Part shown: positions 1 through 5,536 of the stretch, piece by piece | Position numbering within the stretch: the stretch's first letter is position 1 | Layout: every line of letters starts with the position of its first letter | NCBI GenBank assembly: GCA_963660385.1 | Contig: CAVKWQ010000065.1 | Location: forward strand, 1-8,356 | DNA length: 8,356 bases | Reading direction: 5' to 3' | Source of the DNA: Avelusimicrobium sp963660385 | GTDB lineage: Bacteria > Elusimicrobiota > Elusimicrobia > Elusimicrobiales > Elusimicrobiaceae | The notes under the pieces: generated by a model | The model's input: the letters and a program-made list of their open reading frames with translations, nothing else | Told to the model about the DNA's origin: nothing | Database searches by the model: none | Position numbers and translations under genes: made by a program

Positions 1-7
1 ATTTTTT

Positions 8-13
8 CTCCTT
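8..13 (-). promoter_or_regulatory. Ribosome-binding site of a leftward gene starting at the window edge
   Basis: Read on the minus strand, this is AAGGAG followed by five A residues and then AT at the last two bases of the window. A G just outside would complete an ATG start with a 5-nt spacer. TATAAA-like hexamers on the minus strand at 58-63 and 46-51 could be -10 boxes, but no good -35 accompanies them. Seen: the Shine-Dalgarno match. Inferred: the gene, whose body lies outside the window. Confidence 0.5.
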
Positions 14-111
14 GTTAAGGCCTTTATATTTGAGCAAAACAGCCTTTTATACGCATCTTTATACAGCAGATACATCCGGGTATGGTAAGTAGATTCTCTC
101 TCTAATTTATC

Positions 112-138
112 AAAAAAAAAAAACGGGTCAAGCCCTTT
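112..138 (-). terminator. Weak terminator-like hairpin with a 12-T tail
   Basis: On the minus strand a short stem (AAAGGG pairing with CCC-TTT around a CTTGA loop, with one bulged G) runs directly into twelve T residues (A12 on the plus strand, 112-123). The stem is short, so termination would rely mainly on the T tract. It could stop leftward transcription coming out of the repeat cluster before the gene at the left edge. It may equally be only a homopolymer next to a chance hairpin. Confidence 0.22.
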
Positions 139-163
139 ACAAGAAACAGCGAAAAACCAACAA

Positions 164-193
164 CAGATCCCGGAAAAAACACTCCGGGATGAC
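164..193 (-). repeat. Palindromic element copy 1
   Basis: Arms ATCCCGGA (167-174) and TCCGGGAT (183-190) are perfectly complementary around an 8-nt loop. The CAGAT edge and the ATGAC edge place it in minus orientation. AACAACAGAT on its left is the same tail seen in the composite units, but no partner hairpin follows further left, so this is a single copy. Confidence 0.8.
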
Positions 194-233
194 AGAAAAA
201 AACACAACAAACAAGGCTGTTATAAAAATGGGG

Positions 234-259
234 GTCATCCTGAATTTATTTCAGGATCT
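234..259 (+). repeat. Palindromic element copy 2
   Basis: GTCAT edge, arms ATCCTGAA (237-244) and TTCAGGAT (250-257), 5-nt loop TTTAT, then ATCTA. The tail differs from the usual ATCTGTTGTT. It resembles that of the 432-471 copy, which also reads ATCTAC in this orientation, so these two may form a subtype. Confidence 0.8.
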
Positions 260-296
260 ACATCTTGGGTAGTTTGCTGTGTTGTTATTTAACAAC

Positions 297-395
297 GTCA
301 TACTGGAAGGTTTCTGTCCAGTATCTGTCGTTTTCCTCTGTTTTAATAACAACAGATCCTGGAACGCTCCGCGCCGGCTGACTTTCCAGGATGAC
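297..395. repeat. Composite unit A: two hairpins tail to tail
   Basis: The left hairpin (plus) has arms ATACTGGA (300-307) and TCCAGTAT (317-324). The right hairpin (minus) has arms ATCCTGGAA (356-364) and TTCCAGGAT (384-392) with a GC-rich 19-nt loop. The ATCTG edges face each other across a spacer (323-357 including the edges) that begins ATCTGTCGTTTT and ends AATAACAACAGAT. The reverse complement of unit B at 491-575 has the same architecture and nearly the same spacer, so this looks like a real composite unit rather than two independent hairpins. Confidence 0.7.
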
Positions 396-431
396 GGCAA
401 CGACAATACAAAAGACAAACAACACAATCGG

Positions 432-471
432 TAGATCCTGAAAACCCTGCGGGCCGCCTGTTCAGAATGAC
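432..471 (-). repeat. Palindromic element copy 5, imperfect stem
   Basis: Arms ATCCTGAA (435-442) and TTCAGAAT (461-468) have one mismatch, around a GC-rich 18-nt loop containing CCCTGCGGG. The same CCCTGCGGGC string recurs in the damaged copy at 623-652, so loop content as well as stem was inherited between these two. Confidence 0.7.
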
Positions 472-490
472 CCCTTTTTTTCATAACGTC

Positions 491-575
491 GTCATCCCCG
501 AGGAATTTAGTCGGGGATCTGTTGTTATTAAAAAAGAAAAACGACAGATTCCCGACTACGACACTCGGGAATGAC
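491..575. repeat. Composite unit B: inverted relative of unit A
   Basis: The left hairpin (plus) has arms ATCCCCGA (494-501) and TCGGGGAT (511-518). The right hairpin (minus) has arms ATTCCCGA (548-555) and TCGGGAAT (565-572). The spacer 517-549, reverse complemented, begins ATCTGTCGTTTTT and ends AATAACAACAGAT, matching unit A end to end apart from its middle and a 2-nt length difference. The unit lies in the opposite orientation to unit A. All four stems of the two units differ in sequence. Confidence 0.72.
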
Positions 576-591
576 AGCAATAATAACAACA

Positions 592-621
592 CGCTCCCGT
601 ATAAAAACGCTACGGGATGAC
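592..621 (-). repeat. Palindromic element copy 8
   Basis: Arms TCCCGTA (595-601) and TACGGGA (611-617) pair perfectly around a 9-nt loop, with the usual ATGAC edge at 617-621. The ATCTG edge is degraded: the outer base is C instead of A, and the flank reads AACAACACGC instead of AACAACAGAT. Confidence 0.65.
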
Positions 622-622
622 G

Positions 623-652
623 ATACCCTGCGGGCTACCAATTAATAATGAC
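623..652 (-). repeat. Truncated palindromic element copy 9
   Basis: It keeps the ATGAC edge (648-652) and the CCCTGCGGGC loop core shared with the 432-471 copy, but has no matching arms. On its left it runs straight into the GTCAT edge of the 592-621 copy. This looks like a decayed or partly deleted element abutting a more intact one. Confidence 0.45.
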
Positions 653-670
653 CTTATCTTTGCAAGGAAC

Positions 671-699
671 AAAAAACCGGGCCTTGTAAAAAGGTCCGG
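671..699 (-). terminator. Rho-independent terminator after lpxK
   Basis: On the minus strand, CCGGACCTT and AAGGCCCGG form a stem (699-691 with 685-677) with one A-C mismatch and a 5-nt loop TTTAC, followed at once by six T residues (676-671). It begins 25 bases after the lpxK stop codon and separates lpxK transcription from the repeat cluster. Confidence 0.8.
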
Positions 700-724
700 T
701 CTGGTGTAAAAATAGAGGCCGTAA

Positions 725-1831
725 TTAACGGCGCGTTTTTAATTGCGCAAAGTTGGGATAAAGCGTATTGGCAAATTTATCCATTTCGCCTTGTCCGCCG
801 CGGATTTTCAAATTCACCGACAGCACATATACATCCTTTGTCAAAATTTCGCGCCAATTATCGGGGAATTTAACAAAGTCCTTAAAGGTGGTAATGAGCG
901 GCAAATTGCCGCGCGTTTCCTCAAAGGTGCGCAGGTTTTCTTCGGTATAGAATTGGTGGTCCGGAAAGCGCCACTTTTGTTTGAGTTCCAAGCCCAACTT
1001 TTCAAGGGTATTCTCAAAACTTTCCGGGTGTCCCAGCGCACAGAAGCAGGCCGCCGGGCCTTTAATCGTGCTTAAATCCACCTTTTTGCTTTGACAAATG
1101 TCAAAGTAATATTCGGGCGCGTGAACGCTCTCCAAAATTTCCACCGTATCGTTATACAGGCGGATTTCGTCCTTTACGTCCTCCAACTGGCGCGGAGAAA
1201 CCAAATCGCAATGCGTAAGCACAATCAAATTGGCCCGTTTGAGCGCAGATAAAGGTTCGCGCAAAATGCCGTATGGGAGTAAATGCTTATTGCCAAAGGG
1301 GTTTTTGGCATCCACCAAAATAATATTGGCATCGCGGTTTAAGCGGTGGTGCTGCAAGCCGTCGTCTAACAAAATAATTTGGCTTTTAAAGCGGCGCAAG
1401 GCCTCTTTGGCGGCCTCGGCACGGTCGGAGCAAATTACTATCGGCACCTTGTACTGCGCCAATACGCGGCTCATCATAAAGGGCTCGTCGCCCGCCATCC
1501 GCCAATCGGCATCCGGGTTATCAAACAGCACCACGGGACCTTCGGTTTTCTGTTGGCGTTTGTAGCCGCGCGAAACAATAGCCACGCGCAGGCCTTCTTT
1601 GGCTAAGGTCGTAGCCGCCAGCAAAACAGCCGTCGTTTTACCGGTTCCCCCCGCCGTAATATTGCCAACGCACACCACACGCGCCGTAACGCTTTCGGCG
1701 GTCTTCCAGCCGTTTTCGTACATAGCACGGTGGAACCACGCGCCCACACCGTATAATTTGGACGCACTCCACAATAGCCCGCGCCCCAAGGCGTTATCCT
1801 GCAAATTCTCTTTTAATTCCTCTAAATTCAT
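725..1831 (-). CDS. lpxK: Tetraacyldisaccharide 4'-kinase LpxK
   Basis: LpxK transfers phosphate from ATP to the 4' position of the lipid A disaccharide precursor, giving lipid IVA at the inner face of the inner membrane. The 368-residue protein begins with a region holding the expected membrane-associated helix (about 15-40). A P-loop VGNITAGGTGKT follows at 55-66, then VSRGYKR (86-92), GDEP (114-117), the DDGLQHH motif (156-162), LLPYGILREP (184-193), a CALGHPESFENTL segment near 264-276 and FPDH (289-292). In characterised LpxK the Asp of GDEP and the His of the FPDH-type motif serve catalysis; both are present. The P-loop ends KTT rather than the more usual KTP, probably harmless. Length is slightly above typical. 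The ATG start is supported by AGGGGAG at 1835-1841 (minus). The gene is transcribed away from the rest of the LPS cluster and ends at its own terminator. Confidence 0.96.
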   Translation of the reverse strand: MNLEELKENLQDNALGRGLLWSASKLYGVGAWFHRAMYENGWKTAESVTARVVCVGNITAGGTGKTTAVLLAATTLAKEGLRVAIVSRGYKRQQKTEGPVVLFDNPDADWRMAGDEPFMMSRVLAQYKVPIVICSDRAEAAKEALRRFKSQIILLDDGLQHHRLNRDANIILVDAKNPFGNKHLLPYGILREPLSALKRANLIVLTHCDLVSPRQLEDVKDEIRLYNDTVEILESVHAPEYYFDICQSKKVDLSTIKGPAACFCALGHPESFENTLEKLGLELKQKWRFPDHQFYTEENLRTFEETRGNLPLITTFKDFVKFPDNWREILTKDVYVLSVNLKIRGGQGEMDKFANTLYPNFAQLKTRR

Positions 1832-1861
1832 AAACTCCCCTAAAAAAACAAACTTTTAGAT

Positions 1862-1867
1862 ATTTTA
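1862..1867 (-). promoter_or_regulatory. Candidate -10 box of the lpxK promoter
   Basis: The minus strand reads TGCTAAAAT, an extended -10 form (TGN before TAAAAT), about 30 bases upstream of the lpxK start codon. The -35 is poor: TTTTGT lies 17 nt upstream, TTGTAA 15 nt upstream. It sits in the 100-bp divergent region shared with lpxL, where an 8-bp palindrome AAGCGCTT (1877-1884) could be an operator or chance. Confidence 0.35.
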
Positions 1868-1917
1868 GCATTTATCAAGCGCTTACAAAACCGGGCGGGA
1901 AATGGGGCCAAAATTAG

Positions 1918-1923
1918 TATAAT
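1918..1923 (+). promoter_or_regulatory. Candidate -10 box (TATAAT) of the lpxL operon
   Basis: A perfect TATAAT ends 8 bases before the lpxL start codon, placing the likely transcription start at about 1930, at or just before the ATG. No convincing -35 lies 16-18 nt upstream (sequence near 1895-1900 is GCGGGA). The 15-base string starting here, TATAATGGGTATATA, matches the one before rfaE1 (4518-4532) at 13 of 15 positions, which supports a real promoter element. Confidence 0.5.
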
Positions 1924-1931
1924 GGGTATAT

Positions 1932-2876
1932 ATGGCAAATACCCGTTTTAAAAAGACTCCGCTGCATTATATCCAATACCTCGCGCTCAAACTGTTTTGT
2001 GTGCTGTTTGGGCTGTTACCGTACAAAACCGCCGTTTGGCTGGGCAGAAAAGCCACAGGTTCGGTGCGCTTTGTAATGAAGAAACGCTTTAACCGCTCTG
2101 TTTATGATATCCGCCGGGCGTTCCCCAAAATGACGGAAGAAGAAGCCCGCGCCACCGCGCTGGAATCTTGGCGCAATATGGGCGGTATTTTGGCCGAATT
2201 TATCAAACTAACCCAAATGACGCCGGAAGAATTTAAAAAGCACAGCCGCATTATCGGCGCGGAAAAAATGCTAAACGCCCAAAACGTAACGGGCGGAATT
2301 ATCCACATCGGCCACTTTACCAACTGGGAAGCCTTCGGCTTGGCCGGGGCCGTCTATGGCGTGGATAAAGCCGTTTTGGCTCAGCGCGTGGATAACCCCT
2401 ATGTAGATGAGGAAACCAACCGCCTGCGCAATATTTTTACGGGCCGCACCTTTTACAGCAACAACGAGGATAAACCCTTTTTTGCCTGTATGCGCTGGCT
2501 TAAAAAGAAAAAAATGCTCGGCATTTTGATTGACCAAAACGCCGGGTCCAGCGAAGTTTGGGTGCCCTTTATGGGGCGCATAGCGGCGTTCTCGCCGATT
2601 ACGGCCCTGCTGGCTATTAAAATGCAGGTGCCCGTTTTCCCGGTGCGTGTGTGGAGAGAAAAAGACGGGACCATTATGTCCGAAGTAATGGACGCAGTTT
2701 ATCCCCCCAAAGAATTTAGTATGGAAAATGTCCGCAAGTTTACCAAAACCTTGGTAGGCTATTATGAGGATTGGTTGAAGGCCAACCCGGCTTCCTGGCT
2801 GTGGGCGCATAACCGCTGGAAACGCGAAGCCGAGGGCGAAGCGTATTTGAAGGCACACCCGGAGGAACGCGTATGA
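1932..2876 (+). CDS. lpxL: Lipid A biosynthesis acyltransferase (LpxL/HtrB family)
   Basis: A late acyltransferase that adds a secondary acyl chain to Kdo-lipid A at the inner membrane. The 314-residue protein has the expected size. Seen: an N-terminal hydrophobic helix (about 14-30), the catalytic HX4E signature HFTNWE (H128, E133), the DQNAGSSEVWVPFMGR block (201-216) and the C-terminal WLWAHNRWK block (289-297), all in family order. Family members differ in acyl chain and position, so whether it is LpxL-, LpxM- or LpxP-like cannot be told from sequence alone. The start is fixed by an in-frame stop at 1920-1922; the next Met is residue 49. There is almost no Shine-Dalgarno sequence (only GGG at 1924-1926), and the predicted promoter would give a nearly leaderless mRNA. 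The stop codon overlaps the gmhB start (ATGA), indicating translational coupling. Confidence 0.93.
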   Translation: MANTRFKKTPLHYIQYLALKLFCVLFGLLPYKTAVWLGRKATGSVRFVMKKRFNRSVYDIRRAFPKMTEEEARATALESWRNMGGILAEFIKLTQMTPEEFKKHSRIIGAEKMLNAQNVTGGIIHIGHFTNWEAFGLAGAVYGVDKAVLAQRVDNPYVDEETNRLRNIFTGRTFYSNNEDKPFFACMRWLKKKKMLGILIDQNAGSSEVWVPFMGRIAAFSPITALLAIKMQVPVFPVRVWREKDGTIMSEVMDAVYPPKEFSMENVRKFTKTLVGYYEDWLKANPASWLWAHNRWKREAEGEAYLKAHPEERV

Positions 2877-3439
2877 GCGGAAAAATAAAAGCCGTTTTTA
2901 TGGATAGGGACGGCACCATCATCCACGAAAAGCCCGGCACCTATTTAAGCGACCCCGCCAAGGTCCGCCCCTACAAAAGCGCGGCCCCGGCTTTATCCCT
3001 TTTAAAGGAGCACGGCTTTAAACTTTTTATTGTTTCCAACCAATCGGGCATCGGGCGCGGATACTTTACCGAAAAAGAGGTGCACAAGGTTCACGCGCGG
3101 CTTTTAGAACTGTTAAAACCCGCCAAAATAGAGGAAATCGTCTTCTGCCCGCACGCCCCCACCGAAACGTGCGACTGCCGTAAACCCAAACCCAAATTAG
3201 GCCTTTACCTGATTAACAAATATCACATTGATACCGCCCACTCCTATATGATTGGCGACAAAAAGGCCGATGTGGAATTTGGCCACAACATAGGGGTAAA
3301 GTCTGTACTGGTTACAACGGCGAACGGCAAAAATCATTTAAAAAAATATCCCGATTTAAAGCCGGAAAAAGTAGCCACTAACCTTTTAAACGCCGCCCGC
3401 TTTATTGTGGCGGACGACGGAGCGGCTAATGGCAAATAA
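2873..3439 (+). CDS. gmhB: D-glycero-heptose-1,7-bisphosphate 7-phosphatase
   Basis: A HAD-superfamily phosphatase that removes the 7-phosphate of heptose 1,7-bisphosphate in the cytoplasm, the step before nucleotide activation to ADP-heptose. Seen in the 188 residues: motif I DRDGT with nucleophile D11 and acid/base D13, motif II SNQSG (55-59), the GmhB-type zinc loop C92-x-H94-x5-C100-x-C102 followed by RKPKP, and the metal-binding GDKKAD (128-133). The zinc loop separates it from histidinol phosphatases without one, although bifunctional HisB proteins share it; the LPS context favours GmhB. Anomer preference (beta in LPS, alpha in GDP-heptose routes) is not visible, but the RfaE1-type kinase downstream implies beta. 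GGAGGA at 2861-2866 is a good ribosome-binding site. It overlaps lpxL by 4 bp and the next gene by 11 bp. Confidence 0.92.
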   Translation: MSGKIKAVFMDRDGTIIHEKPGTYLSDPAKVRPYKSAAPALSLLKEHGFKLFIVSNQSGIGRGYFTEKEVHKVHARLLELLKPAKIEEIVFCPHAPTETCDCRKPKPKLGLYLINKYHIDTAHSYMIGDKKADVEFGHNIGVKSVLVTTANGKNHLKKYPDLKPEKVATNLLNAARFIVADDGAANGK

Positions 3440-4514
3440 GTCTTTATGCGCTTTGTTTGCGGCGGCTTTTCTGCTCTGTGCGTGTGCGCATAAGCAGGCG
3501 GAGTCCACATCTCAAAAGGTTATTTCCGCCCCGCTACTTGCAGAAGCCAAACCAGCCTCGCCCGAAGAGGCTTCCACCCAAACCACAGCCCCCGCTACAC
3601 CCACCAAAACCGTTTTATCCGCCGCCGTCCAGCCGGAGCAAACACCCACCACGCAACCTGAAAAAGAGCCCGAAATCACGCCTGAAAGCCGCGTGGAACA
3701 GGCGAGGAAACAACAAGTTTTATCTTCCCCTACGCCCGATGAAAAATCGTTTGAGGGCGAGGAGTTAATTTCCCTGGAAGGCCGCCGGTTAAGTCCGCTT
3801 GCCTATACCGCCGTTTCGCCTGAAAAAACCTCGGCCGCTTGGAGCGGGGAAGAATTAAAATACGGCCTTTACTACTCGTTTATCAAGGCTGGCACCGCCT
3901 ATATCAAAAACCGCGGCGTTACCACTGCCAACGGGCGCAAAGCGTACCTCATCCAAACGACGGCCTTTTCCGCCTCGGTTATTGACGCATTTTTTAAAGT
4001 GCGCGACGTAAATTATTCTTGGATTGATGCCGAGAACTTTTATTCGCTTGGCTACACGCAAAGCGTGCGCGAGGGCAACTACAAGCGCGACGAGTGGCTG
4101 ACCTTTGACTATGACAATAAAGTCTATTACGGCGAGGTGCAAAAGAAGGAAGCCCCGCGCGTGCTGTCCGGCGCGCTTTCCCAACGGGTGCTGGATATGC
4201 TTTCCTCGCTCTATTTTGTGCGCGCGCAAACCTTAACCAAAGGGCAGGACATTATTTTTGATATCATCAACCGCGAAAAGCAATACCCCCTTGTTGTAAA
4301 AGTATTAGGCAAGGAAACGGTAAAAACCGCGGCAGGCAAATTTGACTGTATTGTAGTAGAACCGCAATTTAGGGGCGAAGGCATCTTTGTCAGCAAGGGC
4401 AAAAGTTTAAAGGTCTGGCTGACGGACGACGCCTATAAAATGCCCGTTAAAATGAAAACGGAAGTTTTTATCGGCAGTGTTTCCGCCGAACTACTGGAAT
4501 ACAAACGCAATTAA
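3429..4514 (+). CDS. DUF3108-family probable lipoprotein of unknown function
   Basis: The function is not known. The 361-residue protein starts with a lipoprotein signal peptide: K4, a hydrophobic run to L16, then a lipobox LCAC with C19 as the likely lipidated residue. Residues 20 to about 108 form a low-complexity linker rich in Pro, Thr, Ala and Glu, able to span periplasmic distance. Residues about 139-358 match the DUF3108 pattern: GEELKYGLYYSFIKAGTAYIK, then KAYLIQTTAFSASVIDAFFKVRD, a basic NYKRDEW turn, and a final KLPV-like KMPVKMKTEVFIGSVSAELL strand pair, suggesting a beta-rich envelope domain. An upstream in-frame ATG at 3405 exists, but 3429 is chosen because GGAG (3419-3422) sits 6 nt before it and the signal peptide then begins cleanly. 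It overlaps gmhB by 11 bp, so it is part of the LPS operon; a role in LPS assembly or sensing is inference only. Confidence 0.82.
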   Translation: MANKSLCALFAAAFLLCACAHKQAESTSQKVISAPLLAEAKPASPEEASTQTTAPATPTKTVLSAAVQPEQTPTTQPEKEPEITPESRVEQARKQQVLSSPTPDEKSFEGEELISLEGRRLSPLAYTAVSPEKTSAAWSGEELKYGLYYSFIKAGTAYIKNRGVTTANGRKAYLIQTTAFSASVIDAFFKVRDVNYSWIDAENFYSLGYTQSVREGNYKRDEWLTFDYDNKVYYGEVQKKEAPRVLSGALSQRVLDMLSSLYFVRAQTLTKGQDIIFDIINREKQYPLVVKVLGKETVKTAAGKFDCIVVEPQFRGEGIFVSKGKSLKVWLTDDAYKMPVKMKTEVFIGSVSAELLEYKRN

Positions 4515-4517
4515 AGA

Positions 4518-4523
4518 TATAAT
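4518..4523 (+). promoter_or_regulatory. Candidate internal promoter before rfaE1 (TATAAT)
   Basis: TATAAT lies in the 32-bp gap after the DUF3108 stop, followed by a Shine-Dalgarno AAAGGAG (4534-4540), 6 nt before the rfaE1 ATG. The -35 is not recognisable (TGGAAT at 4495-4500). The string TATAATGGATAAATA resembles that before lpxL. It would allow rfaE1-kdsB to be expressed separately from lpxL-gmhB. Confidence 0.5.
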
Positions 4524-4546
4524 GGATAAATACAAAGGAGCGTCTA

Positions 4547-5536
4547 ATGACAACCGTACCAACCAAACGCTTAAAGGAAATTTTAAATCATTTTGAAGGA
4601 CAGGAAATCATCGTGGTGGGCGATATTATGCTTGACCACTTTATTAAGGGCACCGTCAGCCGTATTTCGCCGGAAGCGCCGGTGCCGGTAGTAGATGTAA
4701 AAAAGGAATTTTTCGTAGCCGGCGGCGCGGGCAACGTAGCCGTCAATTTGGCTGCCTTGGGTGCTAAACCCGTGTTGGTGTCCGTCGTAGGGCAAGACCT
4801 CGGCGGCGAAATGTTAAAGGGTTTTTTACGCGATAAAAAAGTAAACATTTACGGCGTAACCGAAGACCCGGACCGCCCGACCACGCAAAAAATTCGCGTA
4901 ATGGCCGAGCAGCAGCAAATCGTCCGCTTTGACCGCGAAAGCAAAAAGACTATTTCCCCCGCCGTTTCCAGCCAATGTATGAAGAGTTTTGAACTGGCTA
5001 TCAAAACGGCCAAGGGCGTTATTTTGTCCGACTATGGCAAGGGGATGCTGTCGGACCACAACATTAAAACCATTGTGGATATGTGCCGCAAGCACAAAAT
5101 CCCGGTGTGCGTGGACCCCAAAATTGACAACTTTAAAAAGTACAAAAACATTACCTGTATGACCCCCAACACCAAGGAAGCGTGGGAAGGCGCGGGCGAC
5201 TCCCCCAAAACGGGCGAGGAAGCCATTGAAAAACTGGGCAACAAGATTTTAAAGATGTTGGACGCCGATTCTATTTTAATCACCCGCAGCGCAGACGGTA
5301 TGAGTTTGTTTGAAAAGGGTAATGAAAAACCCATTACCATTAAAGCCACCGCGCGCGAAGTGTATGACGTTACGGGTGCGGGCGATACGGTCATTTCCGT
5401 TTTTACGTTGGCATTAGCCGCCGGGGCCAAACTGCCCGAAGCGGCTGTGCTGGCCAACTACGCGGCGGGGATTGTGGTGGAAAAATCCGGCACGGCCACC
5501 GCTACGCGTGAAGAAATTGAAGGAGTTTTAAAATGA
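4547..5536 (+). CDS. rfaE1: D-beta-D-heptose 7-phosphate kinase (RfaE1/HldA type)
   Basis: A PfkB/ribokinase-fold kinase that phosphorylates D-glycero-beta-D-manno-heptose 7-phosphate at C1, giving the substrate of GmhB. Seen: VVGDIMLDHFIKGTVSRISPEAPVPVV near the N-terminus (23-49), the first PfkB signature GGAGNVAVNLAALGA (59-73), QQIVRFDRE (123-131), SDYGKGML (161-168), and the second signature DVTGAGDT (274-281) with D280 as the expected catalytic base. At 329 residues it is only the kinase half of the E. coli HldE bifunctional enzyme; the nucleotidyltransferase domain is absent and the next gene is kdsB, so a separate HldC/RfaE2 should be encoded elsewhere. The start has a strong AAAGGAG at 4534-4540. 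The stop overlaps the kdsB start by 4 bp. Confidence 0.94.
   Translation: MTTVPTKRLKEILNHFEGQEIIVVGDIMLDHFIKGTVSRISPEAPVPVVDVKKEFFVAGGAGNVAVNLAALGAKPVLVSVVGQDLGGEMLKGFLRDKKVNIYGVTEDPDRPTTQKIRVMAEQQQIVRFDRESKKTISPAVSSQCMKSFELAIKTAKGVILSDYGKGMLSDHNIKTIVDMCRKHKIPVCVDPKIDNFKKYKNITCMTPNTKEAWEGAGDSPKTGEEAIEKLGNKILKMLDADSILITRSADGMSLFEKGNEKPITIKATAREVYDVTGAGDTVISVFTLALAAGAKLPEAAVLANYAAGIVVEKSGTATATREEIEGVLK

Larger units (their letters stand above)
160..652. repeat. Cluster of nine palindromic GTCAT...ATCT elements filling the intergenic region
   Basis: This gene-free stretch is built from short elements of one design. Each has a GTCAT edge, an inverted repeat of about 8 bp around a 5-20 nt loop, and an ATCTG or ATCTA edge, often followed by TTGTTATT-like sequence. 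Plus-oriented copies start near 234, 297 and 491. Minus-oriented copies lie at 164-193, 354-395, 432-471, 543-575, 592-621 and 623-652. The stems differ (for example CCTGAA, CCCCGA, ACTGGA, CCCGTA) but nearly always match their own partner arm. Palindromes with similar edges are, as I recall, common between genes in several unrelated bacteria. Mobility, RNA function and protein binding are all unproven here. No coding sequence in the cluster is credible. Confidence 0.85.

Noticed and set aside
251..592. A 113-codon minus-strand reading frame across the repeat cluster
   Set aside because: It consists of repeat units translated in one direction, with runs of L, F and N. It has no ribosome-binding site and no protein-like composition.
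160..652. Possible CRISPR array
   Set aside because: The repeats occur in both orientations, vary in sequence, have irregular spacing and include imperfect copies. There are no uniform spacers and no cas genes.
743..1859. Several plus-strand reading frames of 60-111 codons opposite lpxK
   Set aside because: They are antisense shadows of a well-supported gene and lack ribosome-binding sites or recognisable protein features.
1877..1884. AAGCGCTT palindrome between the divergent lpxK and lpxL promoters as an operator
   Set aside because: An 8-bp palindrome can occur by chance, and nothing else in the window repeats it. There is no regulator to link it to.
3405..3428. Upstream in-frame ATG at 3405 for the DUF3108 gene
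   Set aside because: It would add eight residues, including charged ones, before the signal peptide and deepen the overlap with gmhB. The GGAG at 3419-3422 is correctly placed for the 3429 start instead.
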